Source of the DNA: Mesorhizobium sp. B2-1-1
GTDB lineage: Bacteria > Pseudomonadota > Alphaproteobacteria > Rhizobiales > Rhizobiaceae
NCBI RefSeq assembly: GCF_006442975.2
Contig: NZ_CP083954.1
Span: forward strand, 4,967,501 to 5,031,500
Length of the DNA: 64,000 nt
Reading direction: 5' to 3'
This document shows positions 7,680 through 16,756 of the stretch, piece after piece. Within the stretch, counting starts at the first letter, position 1; each line of letters begins with the position of its first letter. The notes beneath the pieces were generated by a model. It made no database searches and had not been told where the DNA came from. It worked only from the letters and a program-made list of their open reading frames with translations. A program made the position numbers and the translations under genes.

Positions 7680-10600
7680 GACCCCTCCTTCCGGTTAACG
7701 GGAAATGCGATCTGAACGTTGAGGCCTTCCTTGCGAAAAACGGTTTCGACATGGCCGCCAAGCCTGTAGCCGATCTCTCCCTGCAGCAGCGTGAGGCCGA
7801 AGCCGCTGCCGACGGGTTCATTGACAGGGGGACCGTCCTTCTCGCGCCAGGTAAGCGTAAACATGTCGTCAGCGATCGACCACATCACCACCACCTTGCC
7901 ACGAGGTTTGGAAAGACCGCCATATTTGGCCGCGTTGGTGGCCAGTTCGTGGACGGCCATGCTAAGGGAAAGGCCCTGTTGCGGTCCAAGTTCTATCTCC
8001 TGGCCGTTCAGTTCGAACCGTTCAATGCCAAACGGCTCGAGCTCCTGGTGAAGCAGCTCGCTGACCGAAGCTTCCTTCCAGCTTTTCCGGCTCAATAACC
8101 CATAGGCCCGCGACATCGCATGCAAGCGCCCGATCAAGGCTTCCGCGAATTCATCCTTCGACACGGATTTCTCCCGCGTGCGGCTCGCAATGCTGACGAT
8201 CACCGCCAACATGTTCTTGACCCGGTGGTTGAGCTCAGAGATGAGAACCTGCTGATGTTCTTCCGCCTGAGCCAGAGTGGTGACGTCGACCAGTGTCACG
8301 ACCACACCCTGAACGCGGTTGCTCTTGTCCCGATAGGGATTGATATGGACCATGTGAAACCGCCCGGCGCTGTCGCGCGCAAGGTGGTGGTTCAGGGTCT
8401 CGCCTGTCTCGAACACCTCGGCGATATGCTGCTTCAACTCGGGATACTCCAACTGGCTCGACAGGTCCGTCAGCGGCCGGCCGACGTCGGAGGGTCGCAG
8501 ACTGAAGAACGACGAAGCCGCGGGCGTGAAGGTCCGCACCACCAGATTGCGATCGAGGAAAATGGTCGCGATCTCCGTGCTTTCGAACAGGTTGCGCAGA
8601 TCGCTGTTGGCGTGATCGAGTTCCTCGATCTTGTTCGTCAACTCGGCATTGATAGTGTTCAGTTCCTCATTGAGCGACTGCATTTCCTCCTTCGAGGCCT
8701 CAAGTTCCTCATTGGTCGACTGGGCCTCCTCGTTGACAGAGACGAGTTCCTCGTTGGACGATTTCACCTCTTCCAGTGCGGTCTCATATTCCTCGATCGT
8801 CGATTGCAGGCGCTCCCTCGCATCGCGCAGTTCTCGCTCCAGATCGGCGGTGCTGTCGGTGTCATGGCTGCCGCCTTGGTCTGTGCGGATCTGCGTAGGT
8901 CCCGACGGTTCGAACAGGACGAGATAGAGCGGCTCGCCATTGTCGCGTTCCGCCAGCGGCTCAATGGTGAGCTTGATCGGCTGGATCCGCTCATCATCCT
9001 CCTCGACCGTGAGATTTTCCCGTATGACGGTCCGGCGCGTCGACGTCGCTTCCCGCAGCGCGGCGCGCAAGTCGAGTCGCAGCCCACGGCGCGCCATTGT
9101 CAACAGTTGCCGGCTGGGAATGCCTTGCGGCGCTTCGAGATATTTGCCGGTGCGAGCTGAGTAGTAGACGACATCGCCCTCGGCGTTGACCAGCACATGC
9201 GGGGGGGCGAAGCGCTCCAGCACCTGCGCCTCGACCGCCTGGCGTAGGGGATAACCGGCGGCTCCCTTCCTCAAGCCAGTGCTCTCGGACGGGAATGCGC
9301 CTGAACGGCCATCGCCGATCAGGGCCGGCAGCCTGACATGCGGCGAGGCATGCTCCCGCGCCTGGAAGATGCGATGTTTCTTGTCGACGGTAGCGAACAG
9401 ATCGTCGTTCTGTCCGACGCTCTCCGAGGTGCCGAGGAAAAGGTAACCGCCAGGCTTCAGGGCGTAATGAAAAATAGGAATGACCCGGCTCTGAATGGCT
9501 GGGCCGAAATAGATCAGCAGGTTGCGGCACGAGACCAGGTCCATGCGTGAGAAAGGCGGGTCGCGAACGACGCTGTGCGGCGAGAAGATGCACAGCTCCC
9601 GTATCTCGTTGCTGATGACATAGGTGTCGCCGTCGCCATTGAAAAACCGTTGGCGGCGTTCGGGGGAAAGTCCCTGCAGCAAGGCTTCGGGATAGCGCCC
9701 TGCCCGCGCCACCGCCAGCGCCGGTTCGTCGATATCGGTCGCGAATATCTGGATTCGCGGAACGACCGGGAGCTTTTCCACATGTTCGCGTAGCAGGATG
9801 CCGATGGAGAACACCTCTTCGCCTGTGGCGCAGCCGGGAATCCACACCCTGATGATGTCGTTGGCGGTCTTGCCTTCGAAGAGTTGCGGTACGATCTTTC
9901 GCTCGAGCAGTTCGAAGGCCTCGGGATCGCGAAAGAAGTTGGTGACGTTGATCAGCAGGTCGCGAAAAAGGTTCATCACCTCGCGAGGGTCCTTCTGCAG
10001 CCATTCCACGTATGCGCCAATGGATTGCATCTGCGCGATCTGCATGCGCCGCTTGATGCGTCGCAGGAACGTCTTGGTCTTGTAGCCCGAGAAATCATGG
10101 CCTGAGTGGCTGCGCAGGATGCCGTAGATCTGGGACAGGAGCTTTTCCATACCCGCCGTGCGGACGCTATCCTCCTCCGTCAACCCATTCAACGCGTCGA
10201 AGCCGCGCGTGAAGGCTTCCAGTTTCGTGCCGATGTCCTCGGCGGGCGCGGCTATATCGATAAGTCCGCTGGTGATGGCGCTCTGCGGCATATCGGGGTT
10301 GCGCGGGCCGTAGCCGTCGGAGATCTGCGCGACGGTGAGCCCGCCATGCTCCTTGATCGCCTTGGCGCCCAAGGTTCCATCGGAATCTCCGCCCGACAGG
10401 ATGACGCCGACGGCATGTTCGCCCTGGTCTTCGGCAAGTGCGCTGAAGAAGATGTCTATGGGTTTGCGCTCCTGGCTGAACCCATTGGGCCGGCGCAGGC
10501 GCAGCATTCCCTTGTCGATGGTCATGGTCACGTTCTGCGGCATGACATAGACGTGGTTCGGTTGAACGATCATGCCGTCCGCCGCGATTTCGACCGCCAT

Positions 10601-10783
10601 TTCGGTGTAGCGGCCGACGACCTCGTGCAACAGGCTCTCTCGCTTAGGGCTGAGATGAGTGATGACGACGAACGCCATGCCGGGCTGATCGGCCATGCCC
10701 TTGAACAGCCCTTCCATCGCCGGAATCCCGCCGGCGGACGCGCCGACGCCCACGATGGGAAATCTTTTCGCCTGGGCTGTCAC
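7676..10783 (-). CDS. CheB-CheR-PAS-HWE histidine kinase fusion
   Basis: This is a very large sensor protein (1035 aa from this start). A CheB methylesterase-like domain comes first (about 5-190), with the Ser in GASAGG, the His in THLSP and the Asp in SGGDSDG. A CheR methyltransferase domain follows (about 205-480, PGCATGEE for SAM). A long coiled coil of repeated NEEL/NEEA heptads (about 630-725) leads to a PAS domain, and then to an HWE/HisKA2 kinase with ELNHRVKN as the His site and WREKDGP near the end. There is no transmembrane segment and no receiver. GTG at 10783 is preferred because AAAGGGGA stands before it; GTG at 10804 is possible. It probably phosphorylates the coupled receiver and perhaps GSR regulators. 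Confidence 0.9.
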   Translation of the reverse strand: MTAQAKRFPIVGVGASAGGIPAMEGLFKGMADQPGMAFVVITHLSPKRESLLHEVVGRYTEMAVEIAADGMIVQPNHVYVMPQNVTMTIDKGMLRLRRPNGFSQERKPIDIFFSALAEDQGEHAVGVILSGGDSDGTLGAKAIKEHGGLTVAQISDGYGPRNPDMPQSAITSGLIDIAAPAEDIGTKLEAFTRGFDALNGLTEEDSVRTAGMEKLLSQIYGILRSHSGHDFSGYKTKTFLRRIKRRMQIAQMQSIGAYVEWLQKDPREVMNLFRDLLINVTNFFRDPEAFELLERKIVPQLFEGKTANDIIRVWIPGCATGEEVFSIGILLREHVEKLPVVPRIQIFATDIDEPALAVARAGRYPEALLQGLSPERRQRFFNGDGDTYVISNEIRELCIFSPHSVVRDPPFSRMDLVSCRNLLIYFGPAIQSRVIPIFHYALKPGGYLFLGTSESVGQNDDLFATVDKKHRIFQAREHASPHVRLPALIGDGRSGAFPSESTGLRKGAAGYPLRQAVEAQVLERFAPPHVLVNAEGDVVYYSARTGKYLEAPQGIPSRQLLTMARRGLRLDLRAALREATSTRRTVIRENLTVEEDDERIQPIKLTIEPLAERDNGEPLYLVLFEPSGPTQIRTDQGGSHDTDSTADLERELRDARERLQSTIEEYETALEEVKSSNEELVSVNEEAQSTNEELEASKEEMQSLNEELNTINAELTNKIEELDHANSDLRNLFESTEIATIFLDRNLVVRTFTPAASSFFSLRPSDVGRPLTDLSSQLEYPELKQHIAEVFETGETLNHHLARDSAGRFHMVHINPYRDKSNRVQGVVVTLVDVTTLAQAEEHQQVLISELNHRVKNMLAVIVSIASRTREKSVSKDEFAEALIGRLHAMSRAYGLLSRKSWKEASVSELLHQELEPFGIERFELNGQEIELGPQQGLSLSMAVHELATNAAKYGGLSKPRGKVVVMWSIADDMFTLTWREKDGPPVNEPVGSGFGLTLLQGEIGYRLGGHVETVFRKEGLNVQIAFPVNRKEGS

Positions 10784-10868
10784 TGGAAGTTCCCCTTTCG
10801 GCACCTGTGTGCGAAATCACTTATGAAGCAGGCTGGACAGCAGGTAAGCATAGGCGCGGCGGAGATAC

Positions 10869-10893
10869 GGAACAAGTCGCGACGGATGGCGTT
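10869..10893 (+). promoter_or_regulatory. EcfG-type promoter, perfect consensus
   Basis: GGAAC (10869-10873) is followed by N16 and CGTT (10890-10893), an exact match to the EcfG consensus. A transcript from about 10900 would read the response regulator with the sigma-like C-terminus. It lies between that gene and the divergent CheB-CheR-HWE kinase. No matching site faces the kinase. Confidence 0.65.
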
Positions 10894-11071
10894 GAATTTA
10901 GAGTTCACGTGTTCAATGACCAAACGTCCATTCTGAAACAAAGCTCCCGACGCACATGGAGTCAACGGCGTGGAATTGCTCGACGATTTCGGCCGGGCTC
11001 GTGCCGAAACGCCGGCAGGCTCGGCCAGGGAGACTGTTTCCACGAGATACCGGTCGAGAAAGGATGACGAG

Positions 11072-11668
11072 GTGCGCGATCTGCAAGGGGTGCATCTTCT
11101 GATCGTCGAAGACGAATGGATGGTAGCCGGAGATCTCGCCCGCTATTTCAGCAATATGGGTGCGATCATCCTGGGACCGGCAGCGACGGTCGAACAAGCA
11201 TCATTGCACACTGAATCGGCCGAGGCTGCCATCCTCGACGTCAACCTCAACGGGCGACGTGTCTTTCCGATCGCGGACGAACTGATGCGCCGCGGCGTGC
11301 CGTTCGTGTTTTTCAGCGGTGACAGCGATATCGCCATTCCCGAACATCTCCGGCATGCCAGCAACCTGCGAAAATCCTCGGGCAGCGGGGCTGTATTCAA
11401 CGCCCTTTTCCCGCCGCAAGGCCCGGCTGAGGCGAGCGGCTTTGTGCCAAGTTCGCCGGATGACGTGTTTTCGCTCCTGCCCAAGCTCAGGCTTGCGGCA
11501 CGTCTGTTGCTGGGGGATGTGGAAGCCTCCGACCGGCTTGTCGAAAGGACGCTCGAGCGAGCGATCCGTGACATCGACCAAAGGCGGATCGGCCAGTCCA
11601 CCGAAGACTGGCTTAACGCCATCATGCGCGATTTGGCAAAGTCCGGCGGCGCAAGGCTTCTGAACTGA
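11072..11668 (+). CDS. response regulator with C-terminal sigma-70 region 2-like domain
   Basis: The protein is 198 aa from GTG 11072 (AAAGGA before it). GTG at 10970, with GGAG before it, would add 34 residues. Residues 5-118 are a receiver: IVEDEW, acceptor Asp in ILDVNLNG, Ser in FFSGDS, Lys in LRKS. The last about 65 residues align with region 2 of the EcfG-family sigma factor at 33121-33705, sharing LxPxLRxxAR, DxLVxxTL, ID and WLxxIMR. Region 4 is absent. In PhyR the sigma-like part precedes the receiver; here the order is reversed and the mimic shorter. It may sequester NepR or act as a decoy. A perfect EcfG promoter precedes it. Confidence 0.8.
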   Translation: MRDLQGVHLLIVEDEWMVAGDLARYFSNMGAIILGPAATVEQASLHTESAEAAILDVNLNGRRVFPIADELMRRGVPFVFFSGDSDIAIPEHLRHASNLRKSSGSGAVFNALFPPQGPAEASGFVPSSPDDVFSLLPKLRLAARLLLGDVEASDRLVERTLERAIRDIDQRRIGQSTEDWLNAIMRDLAKSGGARLLN

Positions 11669-11708
11669 GCCGAACCAGGTTTCCGATTGATCGCCAGCCG
11701 GCCCTCGG

Positions 11709-11981
11709 TCAGCCCTTTTGGTCACGCTCGACGAACTTGTTGAAACGGCTGGTTTGCCCGCCGCCGGTGTTGGCCTGGTAAAGAAAAGCCAGACGGTTCT
11801 CATCGAATATCCGAAAGAACTCATCCCATTCGACTGGTTCGAATGCCTCCTCGGGCTCGCCGAAATCGATCCGCAGGATGCCGCCCTCGCCCTTGGTTCG
11901 CACCACTGCCGGCCGGCCGTTCCGCTCCTCGGCCCATTTGCGAATCTCCTCGTGATTGGTGGTCGTCTGCGATTGCGACAT
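11709..11981 (-). CDS. conserved small protein, 90 aa
   Basis: This is a soluble acidic protein that begins MSQSQTTTNHEEIRKW. It contains a compact, beta-rich core (about residues 22-70) with GGILRIDFGEPEE. Similar proteins sit beside stress genes in rhizobia and, as I remember, lack an assigned function. A ribosome site AAAGGAG lies just before 11981, and an EcfG-like promoter lies at 12044-12068. It converges on the sigma-mimic response regulator and is divergent from the glycan operon at 12198. Confidence 0.75.
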   Translation of the reverse strand: MSQSQTTTNHEEIRKWAEERNGRPAVVRTKGEGGILRIDFGEPEEAFEPVEWDEFFRIFDENRLAFLYQANTGGGQTSRFNKFVERDQKG

Positions 11982-12043
11982 TGAAATCTCCTTTCAGCCA
12001 GCTCTCTCGCCGCGCACGCACCGCGGCAACTGTTGAGCGTCCT

Positions 12044-12068
12044 AACAGCACACGGCAGGCAATGTTCC
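12044..12068 (-). promoter_or_regulatory. EcfG-type promoter candidate
   Basis: On the minus strand GGAAC (12068-12064) is followed by N16 and TGTT (12047-12044). A transcript from about 12037 would have a leader of about 56 bases before the 90-aa gene at 11981. Confidence 0.55.
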
Positions 12069-12138
12069 AGCACCCGTCGCGTGGTGCGATGCGCCTGCTG
12101 TCGAATGAAACCGCCAGGAGAACTTTGTTGATGCGCAG

Positions 12139-12163
12139 GGAACAAAGCTTTTGCCGAGAAGTT
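12139..12163 (+). promoter_or_regulatory. EcfG-type promoter candidate heading glycan operon A
   Basis: GGAAC (12139-12143) is followed by N16 and AGTT (12160-12163). A transcript from about 12170 would have a leader of about 28 bases before the GTG at 12198. The downstream genes overlap or lie within a few bases of each other as far as 21142, so this site could drive all eight. Confidence 0.55.
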
Positions 12164-12197
12164 GGGGGCGCCGAGGTCACCAGTCCGAGGAGTTGTC

Positions 12198-13304
12198 GTG
12201 AAACGTATACTGGTCACAGGGGGCTGTGGTTTCATTGGTCGCCACGTCGCACAAGAATTCGCCGATCACGGTTATTCGGTTTGCATCCTAGATGCATTGC
12301 TGGATCAGGTGCATGCCGGCGAAGCGGTCAACCTTCCCGCTGGAGCCGAACTGATCAAGGGCGACGTGCGCGATCGCGAAGCCGTCACCAAGGCGCTGAA
12401 GGGCGTCGACGGGGTGGTTCACCTGGCTGCGGAAGTCGGCGTCGGCCAATCCATGTACGAGATCGCCCGCTATGTCGGCGCCAACGATCTCGGCACTGCA
12501 ACACTGCTCGAGGTGTTGATCAAGCACCCGGTCGAGCGGATCGTCGTCGCGTCTTCGATGAGCGTCTACGGCGAAGGTCTGTATGCCACGCCCGACGGCC
12601 GGCGCGTCGGCAACGCCCGGCGCAAGGCCAACGACCTCAAAGGCGGACAGTGGGATCCCTTGTCGGCGGACGGTGAACCTCTCTCGCCGTTGCCGACAGA
12701 CGAAGAAAAGCCGATCGATCTCGCCTCCATCTATGCATTGACGAAATATGCCCAGGAACGCGCCGTGCTGATCTTCGGCGAAGCCTATGGCGTCGATGCG
12801 GTGGCGCTGCGCCTGTTCAACGTTTTCGGCGCCGGACAGGCGCTTTCAAACCCCTATACCGGCGTGCTGGCCAACTTCGCCTCGCGTCTGGCCAACGGCA
12901 AGCGGCCGATGATCTTCGAAGATGGCCAGCAGAAGCGCGATTTCGTTCATGTACGTGACGTCGCCCGCGCCTTTCGCCTGGCACTGGAGCAACGCCAGGC
13001 AAAAGGCCACGTCATCAACATCGGAAGCGGCCGGGCTTATGCGATCCGCGATGTCGCGCGCCTGCTGGCCGAGGCCATGGGAACGCCGGACCGCTCGCCC
13101 GAGCTGCTCGGCAAAGCGCGTTCCGGTGACATTCGCAACTGCTTCGCCGACATTTCCAAGGCGCGCGAACTGCTGGGTTTCGAACCAGGGCGGCAGTTGG
13201 AGAATTCCCTCGGCGACTTCGTTTCCTGGGTGCGCAACACGATTGCCATCGATCGCGGCGCCGACATGAAACGCGAACTCGAAGAACGCGGGCTGGTGTC
13301 ATGA
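12198..13304 (+). CDS. NAD-dependent epimerase/dehydratase (extended SDR)
   Basis: This 368-residue extended SDR has the cofactor motif TGGCGFIG (residues 7-14), the active-site Ser region SSMSVYG, and the pair Tyr/Lys in YALTKYA. C-terminal sugar-nucleotide-binding elements (RLFNVFGAGQ, RDFVHVRDVA) follow. A UDP- or dTDP-sugar epimerization or dehydration is likely; the exact sugar is not readable. The start is GTG at 12198, with GAGGAG before it; an in-frame ATG 12 codons upstream lies at the promoter. It is the first gene of operon A, and its stop overlaps the next start (ATGA, 13301-13304). Confidence 0.87.
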   Translation: MKRILVTGGCGFIGRHVAQEFADHGYSVCILDALLDQVHAGEAVNLPAGAELIKGDVRDREAVTKALKGVDGVVHLAAEVGVGQSMYEIARYVGANDLGTATLLEVLIKHPVERIVVASSMSVYGEGLYATPDGRRVGNARRKANDLKGGQWDPLSADGEPLSPLPTDEEKPIDLASIYALTKYAQERAVLIFGEAYGVDAVALRLFNVFGAGQALSNPYTGVLANFASRLANGKRPMIFEDGQQKRDFVHVRDVARAFRLALEQRQAKGHVINIGSGRAYAIRDVARLLAEAMGTPDRSPELLGKARSGDIRNCFADISKARELLGFEPGRQLENSLGDFVSWVRNTIAIDRGADMKRELEERGLVS

Positions 13305-14380
13305 AGCCGGGTAGGCGCAACCGTCGCGAAGCACCTGTCGCCATCGTCGGCGGCAGCGGCTTCATCGGGTCCAATCTTGCCGACAGCCTGTTGTCGGACG
13401 GCGAGCCGGTGCTGGTGATCGACAATCTCAGTCGCGCTGGTGTCGAACAGAACCTTGAATGGTTGTCGCACAAGCATGGAAGCCGCCTCACCGTGGAAAC
13501 CGTCGATGTGCGCGACGCCAACGCCTTGGCTTCGGCCCTCACGGGGTCGAAAGCCATATTCCACCTGGCCGCGCAGACCGCCGTTACCACCAGCCTGGTT
13601 CGGCCGGGCGAGGATTTCGACATTAACCTTAGAGGAACTTTCAACGTCCTGGAGGCGGCGCGACAGAGCGGCGAACGAATCCCGGTGATCTTCGCCAGCA
13701 CCAACAAGGTGTACGGCAGCCTCCCCGACATTGCGGTTCGCCCGGAGGGCGAGCGCTATGTGCCCTGCGACCCTGCGATCCGCACCGAGGGCATCGGCGA
13801 GGGCCGCAGCCTGGACTTTTGCACACCCTATGGCTGCTCCAAAGGCGCGGCCGACCAGTACGTGCTCGACTACGCCAAGTCCTATGGCTTGCCGACGGCG
13901 GTCCTGCGGATGAGCTGCATCTACGGCCCGCGCCAGTTCGGAACGGAGGACCAGGGCTGGGTTGCGCACTTCCTCCTTTGCGCGCTTTCGGGGCGGCCGA
14001 TAACCATTTACGGCGACGGCAGGCAGGTGCGCGACATCCTGCACGTCTCCGATGCAGTTGCAGCCTACAGGGCCGTGCTCGACCGGATCGAGACGATCAC
14101 GGGCCAGGCGTTCAATCTCGGCGGCGGACCGAAAAATGCGCTCAGCCTGCGCATGCTGTTGAGCGAGATCGGCAGCCTGACGGATCGAGCACTGTCGATC
14201 CGCTATGAGGCAGAGCGGACGGGCGACCAGCCCTTCTTCGTCGCCGATACGAGAAAGATGCAAACCACGCTTGGCTGGACGGCGCATGTTTCGTGGCGAG
14301 AAGGCATCCGCGACCTCGCCGAATGGTTGCAGCGTCACCGGCTCGAACCCCACGCCGAAGCCGAGAGGTACGTCGCATGA
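13301..14380 (+). CDS. NAD-dependent sugar-nucleotide epimerase, CDP-paratose-2-epimerase-like
   Basis: This 359-residue extended SDR carries GGSGFIGSN (about 17-25), the NAD-ribose Asp in VIDNLSR and the active-site motif Tyr-x3-Lys in YGCSKGAAD. RMSCIYGPRQFG and EDQGWVAHF resemble CDP-paratose/tyvelose 2-epimerases, which act on C2 of nucleotide sugars. That substrate is inference from overall wording. Overlaps of 4 bases with both neighbours make translational coupling likely. Confidence 0.85.
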   Translation: MKPGRRNRREAPVAIVGGSGFIGSNLADSLLSDGEPVLVIDNLSRAGVEQNLEWLSHKHGSRLTVETVDVRDANALASALTGSKAIFHLAAQTAVTTSLVRPGEDFDINLRGTFNVLEAARQSGERIPVIFASTNKVYGSLPDIAVRPEGERYVPCDPAIRTEGIGEGRSLDFCTPYGCSKGAADQYVLDYAKSYGLPTAVLRMSCIYGPRQFGTEDQGWVAHFLLCALSGRPITIYGDGRQVRDILHVSDAVAAYRAVLDRIETITGQAFNLGGGPKNALSLRMLLSEIGSLTDRALSIRYEAERTGDQPFFVADTRKMQTTLGWTAHVSWREGIRDLAEWLQRHRLEPHAEAERYVA

Positions 14381-15669
14381 AAATCGCGTTGGTCAACCCA
14401 TTCTGGACCTACGACGACAGCATCTATTTCGGCTGCCGCCAACCGCATCTACCCCTGGAACTCGGCTACTCGAAAGCCTTGCTCGAACGGGCTGGCCATG
14501 AGGTGCTGATGCTGGACGGACAGCTTCAGAAGCTTGACAATTCCAGCCTTTCCGAACGGGTGGCCGAGTTCGCGCCGGCAATGACGGTCGTCACCACAGC
14601 GCCGACCTATCTGTTCTGGCGCTGCGCGCCGCCGGAATTGCGCGTGCCGGCCGATTTTCTCAACCGCCTTGCCGGGCGGGGCGGGCGCACCGTCGCGGTC
14701 GGGCCGCATGGCTCGGCGACACCGGCGCCAACGCTGCGCAAGCTCGGCGTCGACATCATCGTGCGCGGCGAATGCGAGGAGGTCGTGGCCGACCTTGCAC
14801 GGCGCGATGATTGGAGTGCGGTGTCGTCAACCGCCTACTTTAGCGAAGCAAGGCTGGTCTCCAACGGCGGCGTCCACGCCAGTTCGTTCATCGACCATCC
14901 ACCGCTCGAATGGCCATCGGACTGGATCGCCGCGCACGCGCACCACCATCACAGGTTCGACGACCACCAGGTGGGGTTCGGCGCGGAAGTCGAGGCGTCG
15001 CGCGGCTGCCCTTACAATTGCAGCTTCTGCGCCAAGATGGATTTCCGCGATGCCTATCGCCGCCGAAACCACGAGGCGGTCGTGACGGAAATAGACCGGC
15101 TGATCGCCCAAGGTGTCGGCTATATCTACTTCATCGACGAGATTTTCCTGCCGCAGAAAGCCTTGCTGGAGGCACTGGTCGACCGTGATGTGAAATTCGG
15201 CGTACAGACCCGCATCGACCTGTGGAAGCCCGAACTGCTGGAATTGCTTGGCGCGGCCGGTTGCGTGTCAATCGAAGCGGGCCTCGAAAGCCTAACGGTG
15301 GAGGGTCGGGCCATGCTGGCCAAGCGCTGCCGGTTGGGCACGGAGGAACTCGCCGCGCTGCTCGTCGATGCAAGACGCCATGTTCCGTTCGTCCAGGCCA
15401 ATCTGATCGGCGTGGTCGAAGATGACCCTGCCCTGGTCGACTACTGGCGAAACCACCTGATCGACAACGGGGTATGGGCCAATGAGCCGGTACCGCTCTA
15501 TCCCTACCCGAGTTCGCCCAGCTATCGCGAGCTTTGGGGCGAGCCCGATGACATCGCGTGGGAGCGCGCGCATGAACACTATCTCGCCTCGTTCCAAAAA
15601 TTCAGCGACATCCAGGAGAAGCGCCCGCGTCCGCTGGCGGAACTGGAGGCGACATGTTGCGGACACTGA
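14377..15669 (+). CDS. B12-binding radical SAM protein (rhizo-twelve type)
   Basis: This 430-residue protein has an N-terminal cobalamin-binding-like domain (about 1-150). A radical SAM core follows, with the iron-sulfur cysteines Cys211, Cys215 and Cys218 in CPYNCSFC. Enzymes of this class methylate unreactive carbon or phosphorus atoms or rearrange rings. I recall that a family of this kind (TIGR04295) was defined as part of a conserved rhizobial gene set of unknown product, called the rhizo-twelve system; that match needs an HMM search. Its place among sugar genes suggests C-methylation or another radical change on a sugar or cyclitol. The start at 14377 is fixed by ATGA overlap. Confidence 0.88.
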   Translation: MKIALVNPFWTYDDSIYFGCRQPHLPLELGYSKALLERAGHEVLMLDGQLQKLDNSSLSERVAEFAPAMTVVTTAPTYLFWRCAPPELRVPADFLNRLAGRGGRTVAVGPHGSATPAPTLRKLGVDIIVRGECEEVVADLARRDDWSAVSSTAYFSEARLVSNGGVHASSFIDHPPLEWPSDWIAAHAHHHHRFDDHQVGFGAEVEASRGCPYNCSFCAKMDFRDAYRRRNHEAVVTEIDRLIAQGVGYIYFIDEIFLPQKALLEALVDRDVKFGVQTRIDLWKPELLELLGAAGCVSIEAGLESLTVEGRAMLAKRCRLGTEELAALLVDARRHVPFVQANLIGVVEDDPALVDYWRNHLIDNGVWANEPVPLYPYPSSPSYRELWGEPDDIAWERAHEHYLASFQKFSDIQEKRPRPLAELEATCCGH

Positions 15670-16754
15670 CCCCGCGTTCGCGGCGCATCCTGATGACGGT
15701 CGATGCCGTGGGCGGCGTGTGGCGGTACGCGCTTGATCTGGCGCGGGAATTCGTGGACGGCGGGGACAGCGTTTTGCTCGCCGGTCTCGGCCCGGAACCA
15801 TCCACGCAACAGGCCGAAGAAGCACAGTCCTTGGCGACACTGACCTGGCTGAACACGCCGCCGGATTGGATGACCCGCAATGCCAGCGACCTCGATGCGT
15901 TGCCGGGGGAGTTGCATGCGCCCATTCGTGACCACGCCATCGACCTTGTTCATCTCAATGCCCCGACGCAGGCAGTGGGGCTCGATGCGCCCTGCCCTAT
16001 CGTGGTGGTCTCGCATTCCTGCGTGGTCACATGGTTCCATGCCGTCAAGGGACAGGCGGTGGACAGCGCATGGGATTGGCAGAAGCAGCGCAACAGGCGC
16101 GGCTTCGACACGGCCGACGCCGTCATCGCGCCGAGCCACAGCCACGCCGGCATGCTCGAAACCTGCTATGGACAAATCGCGCGTCTTAATGTCGTCGCCA
16201 ACGGCGCCCGCCCGGTAGCGAAAGCCGAAAAGCGTCAACCGCTCGTCTTCGCCGCCGCCCGCTGGTGGGACGAAGCCAAGAACGCGATGGTGATCGACCA
16301 GGCCGCGTCGATAACGCAATGGCCCGTCTTTGCAGCCGGTTCCACGCAAGGTCCGGACGGCCAGCGCGCCGGCTTCAGCCATGCCGTCGCTCTCGGAGCG
16401 CTACCGCATGATGAGATGCGCTCCCTGATGGCGCGCGCCGGAATCTTCGTGTCGCCATCGCTCTACGAGCCGTTCGGCCTGGCGACGCTGGAAGCGGCCA
16501 TGTCGGCGACGCCGCTGGTTCTATCCGACATCGCCACCTACCGCGAGTTATGGGACGGGGCCGCGTTATTCTACGACGCGCGCGATCCGCATGATCTCGC
16601 CGCCTGCATCAACCGTCTCTCCGCGGATGCGCAGCACAGGCGGGAGCTCGGACGGGCAGCCCTGCGCCGGAGCCGCAGGTTTTCGTTGGCGAGGCAGGCA
16701 GCGGCCATGCGCGACGTCTACGACAAAGCGGCCCTAGCGATGGCGGAGCGCTGA
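15654..16754 (+). CDS. GT4 family glycosyltransferase
   Basis: This 366-residue GT-B fold transferase has an N-terminal acceptor domain, with DAVGGVWRYALDLA near residues 17-30. The C-terminal nucleotide-sugar domain carries the GT4 EX7E motif in EPFGLATLE, followed by the usual TPLVLSD. It begins within the last 16 bases of the radical SAM gene, which implies coupling. The donor and acceptor are unknown. No signal or membrane segment is seen, so it would act in the cytoplasm on a soluble or membrane-facing acceptor. Confidence 0.85.
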   Translation: MLRTLTPRSRRILMTVDAVGGVWRYALDLAREFVDGGDSVLLAGLGPEPSTQQAEEAQSLATLTWLNTPPDWMTRNASDLDALPGELHAPIRDHAIDLVHLNAPTQAVGLDAPCPIVVVSHSCVVTWFHAVKGQAVDSAWDWQKQRNRRGFDTADAVIAPSHSHAGMLETCYGQIARLNVVANGARPVAKAEKRQPLVFAAARWWDEAKNAMVIDQAASITQWPVFAAGSTQGPDGQRAGFSHAVALGALPHDEMRSLMARAGIFVSPSLYEPFGLATLEAAMSATPLVLSDIATYRELWDGAALFYDARDPHDLAACINRLSADAQHRRELGRAALRRSRRFSLARQAAAMRDVYDKAALAMAER

Positions 16755-16756
16755 TC

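Noticed and set aside
7469..9160. Long plus-strand frames opposite the CheB-CheR-HWE kinase
   Set aside because: They lie antisense to clear kinase and methyltransferase motifs, and they show repetitive, composition-driven sequence.
11072..11668. Assignment of the sigma-mimic regulator as PhyR itself
   Set aside because: The domain order is reversed and region 4 is missing, so it is not a standard PhyR.
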